The notes under the pieces: generated by a model
Database searches by the model: none
The model's input: only the letters and a program-made list of their open reading frames with translations
What the model was told of the DNA's origin: nothing
Made by a program: the position numbers and the translations under genes
Shown here: in pieces, positions 1 to 8,846 of the stretch
Position numbering within the stretch: the stretch's first letter is position 1
Layout of the letters: each line of letters opens with the position of its first letter
Assembly (NCBI RefSeq): GCF_001428505.1
Contig: NZ_LMHU01000008.1
Coordinates: 186,001 to 250,000 of the forward strand
DNA from: Terrabacter sp. Root181
GTDB lineage: Bacteria; Actinomycetota; Actinomycetes; Actinomycetales; Dermatophilaceae
Direction of reading: 5' to 3'
DNA: 64,000 bases

Positions 1-558
1 GCGGCCGGACCGGCGGTGCGGCCAGGGCCGGGAGCGACCTGGTGGCTGCTCGCCGCAGCGGCGGCCGTCGCGCTGCTGCTGGTGGTCGGGACGATCGACC
101 ATGACCGTCGCCGCGGCGCCGTCGTGCTCAGTGTCGCCGCCGGCCTGGGCTTCGGAGGGGTCGGGGTGGCCGCCCGACTGCTCGAGATCCCGTCACCGTT
201 CTGGCAGCTCGCGACGGACGGCGTCGCGTGGGCCCTCGTCGCGCACGCCGTCCTGGCCACCGTCGCCTACGGCCTGGCCCTGGCCCGAGGCCGGGTGACG
301 ACGGTCGCGGCCCTGACCTTCGCCACCGAGACGGTCGTCCCCGCCCTGGTGGGGGCGCTCCTGCTCGGCGACCAGGTCGTGCCCGGGCGTGGTCCGCTGG
401 CGGCAGCGGCCTTCGTCGCCACGCTCGGCGGCTGCATCACGCTGGCGGGTTGTGCCGAACCCACGCACGCCGACCTCGCTCCCCGGGCCGGCGGGCAGGC
501 CCCGAGCGATGGCGCGCCGACCGCACCGGCGCCGCAGCCCGTGTCACCGCGTCCCTGA
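1..558 (+). CDS. DMT/EamA-like transporter, C-terminal part
   Basis: The reading frame is open from the first base, so the gene begins upstream of the window; a GTG at 16 is only an internal candidate start. The visible ~180 residues are hydrophobic, with about four to five membrane segments (near residues 10-25, 35-52, 65-90, 95-115 and 118-140) followed by a Pro/Ala-rich polar tail. The pattern of short helices with Gly/Ala-rich repeats and a terminal LGD-V-P-like segment suits the second half of an EamA-type drug/metabolite transporter. Family assignment is by general pattern, and the substrate cannot be inferred. Confidence 0.55.
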   Translation, partial: AAGPAVRPGPGATWWLLAAAAAVALLLVVGTIDHDRRRGAVVLSVAAGLGFGGVGVAARLLEIPSPFWQLATDGVAWALVAHAVLATVAYGLALARGRVTTVAALTFATETVVPALVGALLLGDQVVPGRGPLAAAAFVATLGGCITLAGCAEPTHADLAPRAGGQAPSDGAPTAPAPQPVSPRP

Positions 559-583
559 CCCGGGGCCCTGCCGCGGCCGGCCG

Positions 584-913
584 TCACCGTCGCCTCAGGC
601 GCTCCATCTCGTCCTCGATCTGATCCTCGGTCGGCTCATCGACCGCGTAGGCATCCACGGCGTTGGCCACGACGCCGATGCCCCAGCCGGCGATGGGGAA
701 GACGGGCCAGAAGAAGCCCGCTCCCGTCATGGCCCAGATCAGGACGAGCATCCCGTTGACGAGCACGTAGATGAGCAGGTGGACGCGGAAGTCGGCCTTC
801 TTCTTGAGACTGCCGAGTGCTCTGCCGCGCAGATCCACCTCGATGACGGCGCGGTCGACCGTCGGGTCGGGCACGTCGTGGTGGGGTTCGACCGGAAGCT
901 GGTTCGCGGTCAT
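584..913 (-). CDS. 2TM domain protein
   Basis: A protein of about 109 residues with a charged N-terminus (a basic GSLKKKADFR stretch just before the first helix), two membrane helices (roughly LLIYVLVNGMLVLIWAMTG and FFWPVFPIAGWGIGVVA) and an acidic-basic amphipathic tail ending MERLRRR. This is the layout of the 2TM family (PF13239), often found alone or fused to LytTR and kinase domains; its role is unknown. I chose the ATG at 913; a GTG at 922 is only 2 bases after AGGAG, whereas the ATG is 11 bases after it, so the start is uncertain by three codons. It converges on the transporter gene at 558. Confidence 0.75.
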   Translation of the reverse strand: MTANQLPVEPHHDVPDPTVDRAVIEVDLRGRALGSLKKKADFRVHLLIYVLVNGMLVLIWAMTGAGFFWPVFPIAGWGIGVVANAVDAYAVDEPTEDQIEDEMERLRRR

Positions 914-1054
914 GGTGGTCACCGCTCCTTCGCGGGCCGCCGCGCAGGAGCTCTGCGCGGCTCCTGACTCCAGCCTAGGCCGACCGCAGGCGGCCGACCG
1001 GGAAGCGTGCCGGACGTCACGACAGCACCCGTGGCAGCCGCGGTCCGCGGGCGG

Positions 1055-1666
1055 TCACAGCACGTAGGCGTCGCCGTCGCGGTGGAAGCCGAGGCTCTCG
1101 TAGTAGGGCTCCACCATGCCGGGCGGCGTCAGCACCCGTCGGAACCCACGCCGGCGGAACGGCCCCTCCGGACCGAAGACGAACTCGCCCGGCATCACGT
1201 CGCGGTGGCGCGGGGTCACCCAGTCGAGCAGCAGCTGGGCGGTGTCCTTGCCCGCGTCGCGCATGAGGACGACGCCGACGGCCTCGTCGCCCCGGAGCAC
1301 GAGGTAGGACGGGTCGCCGGCGAACGGGTCGTGGACGAACTGCGGGTTGTAGCGGCGGATGTCGCCCTCGTGGACGCGCAGCACGTGCCGGAGGTACGTG
1401 TCGTCGCCGGCGACCTCGAGCACCTCGTAGACGCGCGCGTCGTGCTTCTCACGGGACATCTGCGCGAGGTAGTAGACGTTGATGCCGGCGAGCACGACGT
1501 TGAGCCCGACCATCGGCCAGACGTGGTTGAGCGAGTTGTAGACGATGAGGACGACGCAGCCGACGAGGTTGATGATCCGGAGCCGCCGCAGCTGCGTCTG
1601 CAGCAGCGACCACACGAGGATCGCCGATCCGATCCAGCCGACGGCCTCGAGCCACCAGGTACCCAT
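1055..1666 (-). CDS. YgjV-like membrane protein with soluble C-terminal domain
   Basis: A protein of 203 residues. The first ~80 residues form three close membrane helices (GWIGSAILVWSLLQT, IINLVGCVVLIVYNSL, VGLNVVLAGINVYYLAQM) as in the bacterial YgjV/inner-membrane family (PF10688). Residues ~85-203 form a soluble domain containing VGVVLMRDAG and a closing PYYESLGFHRDGDAYVL segment resembling the end of a GNAT fold, so it may carry an acetyltransferase-like module; I see no clear acetyl-CoA loop. The ATG at 1666 is favoured over upstream starts because a TAGGGT box lies exactly 7 bases before it. Confidence 0.6.
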   Translation of the reverse strand: MGTWWLEAVGWIGSAILVWSLLQTQLRRLRIINLVGCVVLIVYNSLNHVWPMVGLNVVLAGINVYYLAQMSREKHDARVYEVLEVAGDDTYLRHVLRVHEGDIRRYNPQFVHDPFAGDPSYLVLRGDEAVGVVLMRDAGKDTAQLLLDWVTPRHRDVMPGEFVFGPEGPFRRRGFRRVLTPPGMVEPYYESLGFHRDGDAYVL

Positions 1667-1673
1667 GGCCGCG

Positions 1674-1679
1674 ACCCTA
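1674..1679 (-). promoter_or_regulatory. -10 box, leaderless start of YgjV-like gene
   Basis: TAGGGT on the minus strand, 7 bases before the ATG at 1666. No Shine-Dalgarno sequence fits between them, so the mRNA probably begins at or next to the start codon. Confidence 0.5.
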
Positions 1680-1783
1680 GCGCCCACGGCCTTCCGGCTC
1701 GCGGCGATGCCGCCTCGAACCGGGAGTGGGGGCGACATCGACTCCCGAAACGCCCCATGTCCGGGCGAGCCGTGCGTCGCGTC

Positions 1784-2143
1784 TCAGCCCGCGGGAGGGT
1801 CGTCCGCGACGGAGGTCCTCGCCGGCTCGTGCCCGACGACCTTGAGGCCCACGACGGCAGCGACGATCCCCGTGAGCAGGACGACCTTGACGACGGACAA
1901 CGCCTCGCCGCCGGTCGTCATGGCCCACGTCACGGTCAGCGCGGCCCCGAGACCGGTCCACACGGCATACGCCGTCCCGATGGGGATGGTGCGCACGGCG
2001 TGGGCGAGCCCGACCATGCTGAGTGCGCCGGCGACGAGGAAGACCGCGGCGGGGACGGGGCGCGACAGCCCCTCGGACGCGGCGAGGGCCGAGGCCCACA
2101 CCGCTTCGAGCACGGCGCTCGCGAGCAGGACGACCCACGGCAT
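1784..2143 (-). CDS. SMR family transporter, second subunit of a pair
   Basis: A 119-residue small multidrug resistance protein with four membrane helices, the conserved glutamate in helix 1 (SAVLEAVWASALA) and the helix-2/3 signature GTAYAVWTGLGA. That signature resembles the Gdx/SugE branch, whose members export guanidinium, more than EmrE. The C-terminus has a polar extension of about 15 residues. Its ATG overlaps the stop of the upstream SMR gene by one base (TGATG), so the two are translated together and very likely form a heterodimer. Guanidinium as substrate is an inference; a polyaromatic-cation exporter is the alternative. Confidence 0.85.
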   Translation of the reverse strand: MPWVVLLASAVLEAVWASALAASEGLSRPVPAAVFLVAGALSMVGLAHAVRTIPIGTAYAVWTGLGAALTVTWAMTTGGEALSVVKVVLLTGIVAAVVGLKVVGHEPARTSVADDPPAG

Positions 2144-2457
2144 CACGCCACCGCCTTGAGCCCGGCGACGCAGGTCACGAGCACGAGCAGCAGGGCGGCG
2201 CGGGCGGCGCCGAGGCGCTCCTGCCCACGGGCGACCGCGAGCAGGACGGTCCCGACGGCGCCGATCCCGACCCACACGGCATACGCCGTGCCGGTGGGGA
2301 GGGCGGTCATCGCCCACGCGAGGCCGACCATGCTCAGCACGAGCGAGACGCCGAAGAGGAGGGTCGGTCGCGGACGGCGGAAACCGTCGGACGCGGCGAG
2401 CGCGGTGGCCCAGACGGCCTCAAGCGCGCCGGAGAGGATGAGGACGAGCCAGTGCAC
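2143..2457 (-). CDS. SMR family transporter, first subunit of a pair
   Basis: A 104-residue four-helix SMR protein with the essential helix-1 glutamate (SGALEAVWATALA) and GTAYAVWVGIGAVG, again Gdx-like. It lacks the polar tail of its partner. The start is GTG at 2457; the Shine-Dalgarno sequence is weak. Its promoter must lie in the 180-base gap it shares with the divergent CHAT gene. I looked there for the paired hairpins of a guanidine-II riboswitch and did not find a convincing one. The two subunits are similar enough to be a tandem duplication. Confidence 0.85.
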   Translation of the reverse strand: MHWLVLILSGALEAVWATALAASDGFRRPRPTLLFGVSLVLSMVGLAWAMTALPTGTAYAVWVGIGAVGTVLLAVARGQERLGAARAALLLVLVTCVAGLKAVA

Positions 2458-2636
2458 GGCGTTCCGATCTGGCCGTCTTGTCGCAGTGCGGGTACGGCTC
2501 CCTCGTCCGCGAGCGCGGCTCGCGCGCTCAGCGACGATTCTACCGAAGCGGCGCGTCCCGGTCGAAACGGCGTATCAGGAGCACGCCCCCGGCGTACTGT
2601 CGAGTGCAGGCGCGCTCCCGCGAACAGAGGATCGCC

Positions 2637-4952
2637 ATGAGCCGTGACTATCTCGACTTCGACGTCGCAGTCACCCGTGAGGGCCAGGGGTATGCCGCTC
2701 ACGTCCTCGCCTCGCCCGCGGGCGAGGCGTCGGCTCCCTTCACGCTCCCCTTCGCGGCGACGGACCTCGCCCAGTTCATGATCGCCGTGGGACCGCCGCG
2801 CGTGTCCTCGAGGCGGCTCGTGCCGGCCGAGGCGCGGGTCGTCGACGTCAAGGAGTACGGCCGCCGGCTCGGCGACGCGCTGCTGTCGGGCGACGTCGGA
2901 CGGGCCTTCCGCGAGAGCCTCACCACGGCCACCGGCCAGGGCAAGGACCTGCGGCTGCGGCTGCGGCTCGACGCCGTGCCCGACCTCGACCCGGTTCCGT
3001 GGGAGTACCTCTACGACTCGAGGCTCGGCCGCTTCCTCACGCTCTCGCAGGAGACCCCGATCGTGCGGCTGCTCGACTCGCTCGAGCGGCCCCCGGTCGT
3101 CCACGTCGACGCGCCGCTGCGCGTCCTCGTCATGATCTCGAGCCCGAGCGACATGCCAGAGCTCGCCGTCGACCGCGAGCGGCAGCTGCTCACGGCGACG
3201 ACCGGCGACCTCGTCGCGAGCGGCCGGCTCACGGTCACGGTCCTCGAGGACGCGACCCTCACGGCGCTGCAACGGGCCCTGCTCGACGACTTCCACGTCT
3301 TCCACTTCATCGGCCACGGCGGCTTCGACCAGCAGGCGCAGGAGGGGGTCCTCGTCCTCGAGCGCGACGACGGCACGGCGCACCGGGTCTCGGGCGAGCG
3401 GCTCGGGACACTGCTGCACGACGCCCGAACGATGCAGCTCGCCGTGCTCAACGCGTGCGAGGGTGCGCGGACGTCAGGGCGCGACGCCTTCTCGGGGGTC
3501 GGGCAGGCCCTCGTGCGCCAGGGGCTGCCCGCGGTCGTCGCCATGCAGACGGAGATCTCCGACCGGGCGGCGCTCGTCTTCAGCCACGAGTTCTACTACT
3601 TCCTGACCCGCGGGCTCGGCATCGACGCCGCAATCTGCGAGGTGCGCAAGGCGATGGCCGTCTCCGACGAGGCCTCGGAGTGGGGCACCGCGGTGCTGCT
3701 GCGGTCGGGCGCCGACCAGCCGTTCTCGTTCACCGCGAGCTCGACCGCCGAGGCCGAGCGGCCCGAGAGCCGGCTCGAGTCCCTCTACGACGCCGCGAAG
3801 GGCGCCCTGCTGGCCCGGGCGCCGGCGACGGCGCTGCCGATGCTCGAGCAGATCGCGGCCGAGCACCCCGACTACCAGGACGTCACCCAGCTCCTCGAAC
3901 GCGTGCGGCCGGAGGCGGCGCCCAGCGACGACGGCCCGACGCCGAGGTCACGGCCCGAGCTGACGCTCACCCAGCCGCTCCCCCAGCCCGAGGCCCAGCC
4001 GGAGGCCCGGCTGGAGACCCGACCGGAGACCCGACAGGAAGCACACCCCGAGCCCGAGCCGGACACCCGGCGCGACCGCACTCCCCCGCCCCCGCCGCCC
4101 GACCCGCACCCGCGCCGCAAGGGCAACGGCTTCGTGCGCAGCCTCATCGGGCTCGTCGTCCTCTTCGGGCTCTTCTGGCTCGGCATGACCCAGGTGCCGA
4201 GGTGGTTCAAGGGGGCCACGGCGGACGTCGCGAGCGCCTGCGGGCCGGCGGCCGCGGCCGCGAGCAGCGCGGCGACGACGTTCGTCGCAGGCTGCGCCAC
4301 GACGACTCCGGCCATCGACGGGGACTTCGCCGACTGGGACGGCGTGCCCTCGCACTCGATCCCCCACGTCATCGCCCAGCAGGGTACGCCGCAGCGCGAG
4401 TTCGGGGGCGACTGGCAGGTCGTCTGGGACAGCAGTGCGCTCTACCTGCGGGTGCACGTCGTCGACCCGGACGTGCGCAGCGTCAACCTCGCCACCCCCG
4501 CAGCCTGGTTCAACGGGGACGGCTTCTCCTTCGAGTTCGGCCCGGACGCGCGGAGCCTCGCCCCGGCGGCCACGACCCGGCGCGGGCAGGACGTCCACGT
4601 CATGGTGGGGCTGTCACGCGACGCCCCCACCTCCGGCGTCGCCTCGATCAACCCGGCCGGGCGCGGCACCTTCACCACGGGCACGCGCCACCCGGAGATC
4701 ACCGTCGGACGCGCCGACAACCTGACCGGCTACGACCTCGAGGCCCGGGTGCCGTGGTCGTCCCTGCAGCTGAAGAAGGCACCCGCCCGCGGCACGGTCT
4801 TCTCGATGAACGTCAACCTCAGCGATGCGACGAGCTCCCCGGCCGCGTGGAGACTGCGCACCATGAAGAGCACGAACGCCGCCCGCACCGCGGAGACGCA
4901 GGGCTTCCCGCACGGCTGGCAGACCATCACCCTCGCCGACGAGGCCTCCTGA
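2637..4952 (+). CDS. Membrane-anchored CHAT protease with extracellular CBM9-like domain
   Basis: A 771-residue protein in four parts. Residues ~1-400 are a CHAT (caspase-fold) protease with the usual PWEYLYD entry motif, catalytic His227 in HFIGHG and Cys274 in LNACEGA. Residues ~400-495 are a linker that becomes rich in Pro, Glu and Arg. Residues ~500-521 are a single membrane helix (SLIGLVVLFGLFWLGMTQ) preceded by RRKG, which predicts a cytoplasmic protease. Residues ~555-771 look like a CBM9/DOMON-type beta sandwich (AIDGDFADWDG near the start, ALYLRVHVVDPDV, WFNGDGFSFEFG) and should face outside. Start ATG follows AGAGG. The caspase gene follows after one base. Known CHAT proteins act as regulated proteases in defence and cell death; an outside ligand sensor driving an inside protease is inference. 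Confidence 0.85.
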   Translation: MSRDYLDFDVAVTREGQGYAAHVLASPAGEASAPFTLPFAATDLAQFMIAVGPPRVSSRRLVPAEARVVDVKEYGRRLGDALLSGDVGRAFRESLTTATGQGKDLRLRLRLDAVPDLDPVPWEYLYDSRLGRFLTLSQETPIVRLLDSLERPPVVHVDAPLRVLVMISSPSDMPELAVDRERQLLTATTGDLVASGRLTVTVLEDATLTALQRALLDDFHVFHFIGHGGFDQQAQEGVLVLERDDGTAHRVSGERLGTLLHDARTMQLAVLNACEGARTSGRDAFSGVGQALVRQGLPAVVAMQTEISDRAALVFSHEFYYFLTRGLGIDAAICEVRKAMAVSDEASEWGTAVLLRSGADQPFSFTASSTAEAERPESRLESLYDAAKGALLARAPATALPMLEQIAAEHPDYQDVTQLLERVRPEAAPSDDGPTPRSRPELTLTQPLPQPEAQPEARLETRPETRQEAHPEPEPDTRRDRTPPPPPPDPHPRRKGNGFVRSLIGLVVLFGLFWLGMTQVPRWFKGATADVASACGPAAAAASSAATTFVAGCATTTPAIDGDFADWDGVPSHSIPHVIAQQGTPQREFGGDWQVVWDSSALYLRVHVVDPDVRSVNLATPAAWFNGDGFSFEFGPDARSLAPAATTRRGQDVHVMVGLSRDAPTSGVASINPAGRGTFTTGTRHPEITVGRADNLTGYDLEARVPWSSLQLKKAPARGTVFSMNVNLSDATSSPAAWRLRTMKSTNAARTAETQGFPHGWQTITLADEAS

Positions 4953-4953
4953 C

Positions 4954-6882
4954 ATGGCCGGACGCCTCGTCGCCCTCCTCGTCGGGATCGACGCCTACCC
5001 GACGCCGATCCCGCCGCTGTCGGGCTGCGTCAACGACGTCACGGAGTTCGCCGAGGTCCTCCGTGGCCGCGTCGGCGAGGACGCGCTCGACCTCGTCGTG
5101 CTCACCGATGCCCAGGCCACGCGGACCGCCGTGACGAGCCACCTCACCGAGCACCTCGGCCGGGCCGGCGCCCAGGACGTCGCGCTCTTCTACTACAGCG
5201 GGCACGGCTCGCAGCAGAGCACGCCCGAGGAGCTCTGGTCGGTCGAGCCGGACCACCGCAACGAGACCCTCGTGTGCGTCGACAGCCGATCCCCCGGCAG
5301 CTGGGACCTCGCCGACAAGGAGCTGGCGGGCCTGCTCGACACGATCTCGGCGTCGGGTTGCCACACACTCGTCGTGCTCGACTGCTGCCACTCGGGTGAC
5401 GGCACGCGTGACGCCGACGAGGTGGTGCGGCTCGCGCCTCCGGACCTGCGCCCCCGACCCGCGTCGACGTTCGTCGGGCTGGAGGGCACGACGACCGGCA
5501 CCACCCGCAGCGCACGGTGGACCCCGGCAGGGCGACACGTCCTGCTCGCCGCGTGCCGGTCGTCGGAGAAGGCGAAGGAGGTCACCGTCCTGGGCCGCCA
5601 GCGCGGCGCCCTGTCGGCGGCGCTCGAGGCCGCTCTGGCCGGCAGCGACGGACGGCCCACCTACCGGGACGTGCTGCGGATGGTGACGGCCGACGTGACG
5701 AGCCGGGTCGCCGACCAGCACCCGCAGGTCGAGACCGCGGATGCGACCGAGCTCGACCGGCCGTTCCTCGGGGGCGCGATCCCGGCCACCCCGCGCCCCC
5801 TCACCCTGAGCCGGCTGCCGGACGGCTGGTCCATCGACTCGGGCGCCGTGCACGGCGTGCCCGAGCCCATCGGTGACGACACGACCGAGCTGGCCGTCTA
5901 CCCCTTGACGGGCGAGACGTCGGGGTCCCCGCTCGCGACGGCGCTCGTCACGAAGGTCCTGCCCGACCGCAGTCTGGTCCGCCTGACCCCCCCGCTCGAC
6001 GAGGCGTACGTCTACCGCGCCGTCGTCACGTCCATCCCGCTCAAGCCGCTGCTCGTGGGCGTCGTCGGCGACGCCACCGGCACGGCCGCCCTGCGCACGG
6101 CCGCCGACAACGCCGACGAGACGCTCGTCGACCTCGTCGAGGGTGACGAACCGGCCGGCGCGGACCTCCTCGTCGAGGCCACCCCGGACGGCTTCGTCAT
6201 CACCCGCCCGGGAGTCACGCGCCCTCTCGTGCCCGTCGTCGCGGGCGAGGGGCGCGAGGAGCGCACCATCCTCGCCCTCGAGCGCGTGGCGCGCTGGCTG
6301 CGCCTGTCCGCCCTGACCAACCCCGCCACCCACCTGCCCGACGGTGCCGTCCGGGTCGAGGTCGACGCGGGCGCGGGCCCCGTGGGCGCCGGGGGCACCC
6401 TCCCGATCGCGTATGCCGGCACGGACCCTCCGCGGTTCACCGTCCGTCTCGAGAACGCCTCGTCCACCCCCCTCTGGGCCGCCCTGCTCGACCTCACCGA
6501 GACCTACGGCATCTTCACCGACGCGTTCCCTGCGGGTTCGGTCGCGCTGGGACCCGGCGAGGCGACGAGCGTCGACCTCGTCGGCCAGGTCGACGACGCG
6601 CTGTGGGAGGCCGGGACCGTGTCGTTGCGCGACCAGCTCATGGTCGTCACGAGCACCCTCGAGTTCGACCCGCGCTCGCTCGAGCAGGAGGAGCTCGACG
6701 TGAGCGCTGCCCCTTCGGTCGGGACGACGAGGAGCGCCGACCCACCGGCCCTGCGATCCAACCTCGAACGGGTGCTCGGGGGCACCCGGACCCGGCGTCT
6801 CGGCCCGAGCGTCGCGGCTGCCGCGGTGGCCGACTGGCGCACCGACTCCGTCTTCGTCGTCACGTCCCGGCCGCGAGCCTGA
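4954..6882 (+). CDS. Caspase family (peptidase C14) protein
   Basis: A 642-residue soluble protein with no signal peptide. Residues 1-~260 form a caspase/metacaspase domain: the N-terminal strand ALLVGIDAYPTP, catalytic His84 in YYSGHGSQ, and the dyad Cys in LDCCHSGDGTR (Cys145, the residue just before HSG). The middle is of unknown fold. Residues ~480-600 resemble the DUF4384-type beta domain often attached to bacterial caspases (RFTVRLENAS, then FPAGSVALGPGEA). It starts one base after the CHAT gene, so the two proteases are made together. Both have intact catalytic residues. Whether one cleaves the other is untested; activation of a C14 zymogen by CHAT is a plausible model. Confidence 0.87.
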   Translation: MAGRLVALLVGIDAYPTPIPPLSGCVNDVTEFAEVLRGRVGEDALDLVVLTDAQATRTAVTSHLTEHLGRAGAQDVALFYYSGHGSQQSTPEELWSVEPDHRNETLVCVDSRSPGSWDLADKELAGLLDTISASGCHTLVVLDCCHSGDGTRDADEVVRLAPPDLRPRPASTFVGLEGTTTGTTRSARWTPAGRHVLLAACRSSEKAKEVTVLGRQRGALSAALEAALAGSDGRPTYRDVLRMVTADVTSRVADQHPQVETADATELDRPFLGGAIPATPRPLTLSRLPDGWSIDSGAVHGVPEPIGDDTTELAVYPLTGETSGSPLATALVTKVLPDRSLVRLTPPLDEAYVYRAVVTSIPLKPLLVGVVGDATGTAALRTAADNADETLVDLVEGDEPAGADLLVEATPDGFVITRPGVTRPLVPVVAGEGREERTILALERVARWLRLSALTNPATHLPDGAVRVEVDAGAGPVGAGGTLPIAYAGTDPPRFTVRLENASSTPLWAALLDLTETYGIFTDAFPAGSVALGPGEATSVDLVGQVDDALWEAGTVSLRDQLMVVTSTLEFDPRSLEQEELDVSAAPSVGTTRSADPPALRSNLERVLGGTRTRRLGPSVAAAAVADWRTDSVFVVTSRPRA

Positions 6883-6915
6883 GCAGCGACGGAGTCCACA
6901 CCCGTCGGCAGACGC

Positions 6916-6953
6916 GAAGAAGGACCAGACACCACGGTGTCCGGTCCTTCTTC
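6916..6953. terminator. Bidirectional terminator hairpin
   Basis: GAAGAAGGACC pairs with GGTCCTTCTTC around an inner CACC/GGTG stem. It lies between the caspase gene and tRNA-Ala, so it can end both transcripts; there is no U-tract, as is common in high-GC actinobacteria. Confidence 0.8.
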
Positions 6954-6959
6954 GTCGGG

Positions 6960-7032
6960 TGGAGCTGAGGGGACTCGAACCCCTGACCCCCTGCATGCCA
7001 TGCAGGTGCGCTACCAGCTGCGCCACAGCCCC
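6960..7032 (-). tRNA. tRNA-Ala (GGC)
   Basis: A full cloverleaf on the minus strand: acceptor GGGGCTG with CAGCTCC, D stem GCGC/GCGC, anticodon stem CCTGC/GCAGG with loop ATGGCAT giving anticodon GGC, and T stem AGGGG/CCCCT around TTCGAGT. The terminal CCA is not encoded. Confidence 0.97.
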
Positions 7033-7115
7033 GTGCGGGTGTCACCTCGTCGAAGCGACTGCGTAACCATAGCGGGTCTCCGGCCGAGAGCCAAAATCGG
7101 GGGCGGCCTTTCGGG

Positions 7116-7781
7116 TCAGACGTTCCAGGGCCCGAGGTTCCAGCCGCTGATGCGCCACCGGGTCACCTCGGAGAAGCTCTTGCCGGCCTCGACGAGCTCG
7201 ATCCAGTGGCAGTTGTCGAGCCCACGGAACACGGCGTCCGACACGTCCTGGTCGAGCCCCACGAGGGCGCTCGCCGCGACCCGCGCGGAGACCCCGTGCG
7301 CGACGACGACGGCCGTCTGGCCGGGCTCCAGCTCGCCCGCGACGTCGCGCAGGGCGGCGCCGGCGCGCTCGGCCACCTGCGCCCGGGTCTCCCCGGTGAC
7401 CCCGCGCGGCGTGTCCTCGCCGCGGTCGAGGGCCGCGATGACCTCCGGGTAGCGCTCGCGCACCTCGTCGGCGTGCAGGCCCTGCCACTCCCCCACGTGC
7501 ACCTCACGCAGCCGCGGGTCGAGGCGCACCCCGATGCCGGTGAGGCCCGAGATGGCGTCGGCCGTCGAGGCCGCGCGCCGGAGGTCGCTCGAGACGATGA
7601 GCGCCGGAGCGTAGGCGGCGAGGTGCGGGGCCGCGGCCTCGACCTGCTCGTGGCCACGGTCCGACAGCTCGGTGTCCTTGTGTCCCTGCCAGACCCGGGC
7701 GGCGTTGTCGATGGTCTCGGCGTGCCGGACGATGACGATGCGGCGCGGCCCGACGGGCGCCACGGACCCCGCGGCGGTCAC
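7116..7781 (-). CDS. Histidine phosphatase (GpgP-like)
   Basis: A 221-residue phosphoglycerate-mutase-like enzyme. The phospho-acceptor His20 sits in IVRHAETIDN (RHG-type motif, here RHAE), Arg in SDLRRA, and the second active-site His in VVVAHGVSAR. Its GTG start overlaps the rsfS stop by four bases (GTGA). In M. tuberculosis the gene at this spot (Rv2419c, after nadD and rsfS) is glucosyl-3-phosphoglycerate phosphatase of methylglucose lipopolysaccharide synthesis. Position and length fit that gene, but the substrate here is inferred; a generic sugar-phosphate phosphatase is the alternative. Confidence 0.85.
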   Translation of the reverse strand: MTAAGSVAPVGPRRIVIVRHAETIDNAARVWQGHKDTELSDRGHEQVEAAAPHLAAYAPALIVSSDLRRAASTADAISGLTGIGVRLDPRLREVHVGEWQGLHADEVRERYPEVIAALDRGEDTPRGVTGETRAQVAERAGAALRDVAGELEPGQTAVVVAHGVSARVAASALVGLDQDVSDAVFRGLDNCHWIELVEAGKSFSEVTRWRISGWNLGPWNV

Positions 7782-8206
7782 GCCTCGTCGACCTCGACGG
7801 CCTCGTCGCCGGCGTCCGCGGCGTCGGCACCCGGGCGGGCCGGGGCCTGCACGGCCTCGAGGTCGATCTCGGGGCAGTCCTTCCAGAGGCGCTCGAGCGC
7901 GTAGTACTCGCGCTCCTCCTCGTGCTGGACGTGGACGATGATGTCGCCGAAGTCGATGAGGACCCAGCGACCCTCGCGCTCACCCTCGCGCCGGATGGGC
8001 TTGCTGCCCAGCTCCCGCAGCCGGTCCTCGACCTCGTCGACGATGGCACCGACCTGCCGCTCGGACGGGGCCGAGGCGATGACGAACACGTCGGTGAGCG
8101 GCATCTGCTCGCTCACGTCGATGGCCATCACCTTCTCGGCGAGCTTCTCCTCGGAGGCCAGGGCGGCCACCTTCGCGAGCTGGATGGAATGGTCTGCTGC
8201 GGTCAC
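7778..8206 (-). CDS. rsfS: Ribosome silencing factor RsfS
   Basis: A 142-residue protein of the RsfS/Iojap family. It begins [17 protein letters not shown], contains the diagnostic [16 protein letters not shown] and [13 protein letters not shown] segments, and ends in an acidic tail rich in Ala, Asp and Glu. RsfS binds ribosomal protein L14 and blocks joining of the 50S and 30S subunits under starvation. The GTG start overlaps the nadD stop by four bases (GTGA), and its own stop overlaps the phosphatase start in the same way, so this is a tightly coupled three-gene operon. The acidic tail makes it longer than the E. coli protein (105 residues). Confidence 0.95.
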   Translation of the reverse strand: MTAADHSIQLAKVAALASEEKLAEKVMAIDVSEQMPLTDVFVIASAPSERQVGAIVDEVEDRLRELGSKPIRREGEREGRWVLIDFGDIIVHVQHEEEREYYALERLWKDCPEIDLEAVQAPARPGADAADAGDEAVEVDEA

Positions 8207-8844
8207 GAATCTCCTCGGGGCGGTGCCGGCGACAGGTGCGTCGGCACGGTGCCTGCGCTCGCCAGGTCGGCGGCATACAGGTGGTACTTGTTGATGTACT
8301 GGACGACCCCGTCGGGCACGAGGTACCAGACCGGTTGGCCGTCGGCGACCCGCGCCCGGCAGTCGGTCGAGCTGATCGCCATGGCCGGCACCTCCTGCAG
8401 CGTGACGCGGTGCTCGGGCAGGCCCTTGTCCGACAGCTCGTGGCCCGGGCGGGTGACGCCGATGAAGTGCGCCAGCTCGAAGAGGTGGTCGGCGTCCTTC
8501 CAGGACAGGATCTCGGCCAGGGCGTCGGCGCCGGTGATGAAGAACAGCTCGTCGTCGGGCCGCTCGGTCCTGATGTCGCGCAACGTGTCGATCGTGAACG
8601 TCGGCCCGGGCCGGTCGATGTCGACCCTGCTGACGGTGAAGCGCGGGTTGGAGGCCGTCGCGATGACGGTCATGAGGTAGCGGTCCTCGGCCGGCGAGAC
8701 GTGCCGGTCCGCCTTCTGCCACGGCTGGCCCGTCGGGACGAAGACGACCTCGTCGAGGTCGAACCGCGACTGGACCTCACTGGCCGCCACGAGGTGGCCG
8801 TGGTGGATCGGGTCGAACGTCCCGCCCATGACGCCGAGGCGCAT
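8203..8844 (-). CDS. nadD: Nicotinate-nucleotide adenylyltransferase
   Basis: A 213-residue enzyme that adenylates nicotinate mononucleotide in NAD synthesis. It has the nucleotidyltransferase motif [11 protein letters not shown] at residues 7-17 and the C-terminal [10 protein letters not shown] segment that closes the second nucleotide-binding site. The ATG at 8844 is two bases after the stop of the small membrane-protein gene. The C-terminus (residues ~195-213) is a Pro/Ser extension beyond the usual end and overlaps rsfS by four bases. One GTATGCCG-type octamer lies in the coding sequence at 8271-8278. Confidence 0.96.
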   Translation of the reverse strand: MRLGVMGGTFDPIHHGHLVAASEVQSRFDLDEVVFVPTGQPWQKADRHVSPAEDRYLMTVIATASNPRFTVSRVDIDRPGPTFTIDTLRDIRTERPDDELFFITGADALAEILSWKDADHLFELAHFIGVTRPGHELSDKGLPEHRVTLQEVPAMAISSTDCRARVADGQPVWYLVPDGVVQYINKYHLYAADLASAGTVPTHLSPAPPRGDS

Positions 8845-8846
8845 GG

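Noticed and set aside
2458-2636. Possible guanidine riboswitch upstream of the Gdx-like SMR pair
   Set aside because: I found no convincing paired ACGR-loop hairpins or ykkC-like core on the minus strand.
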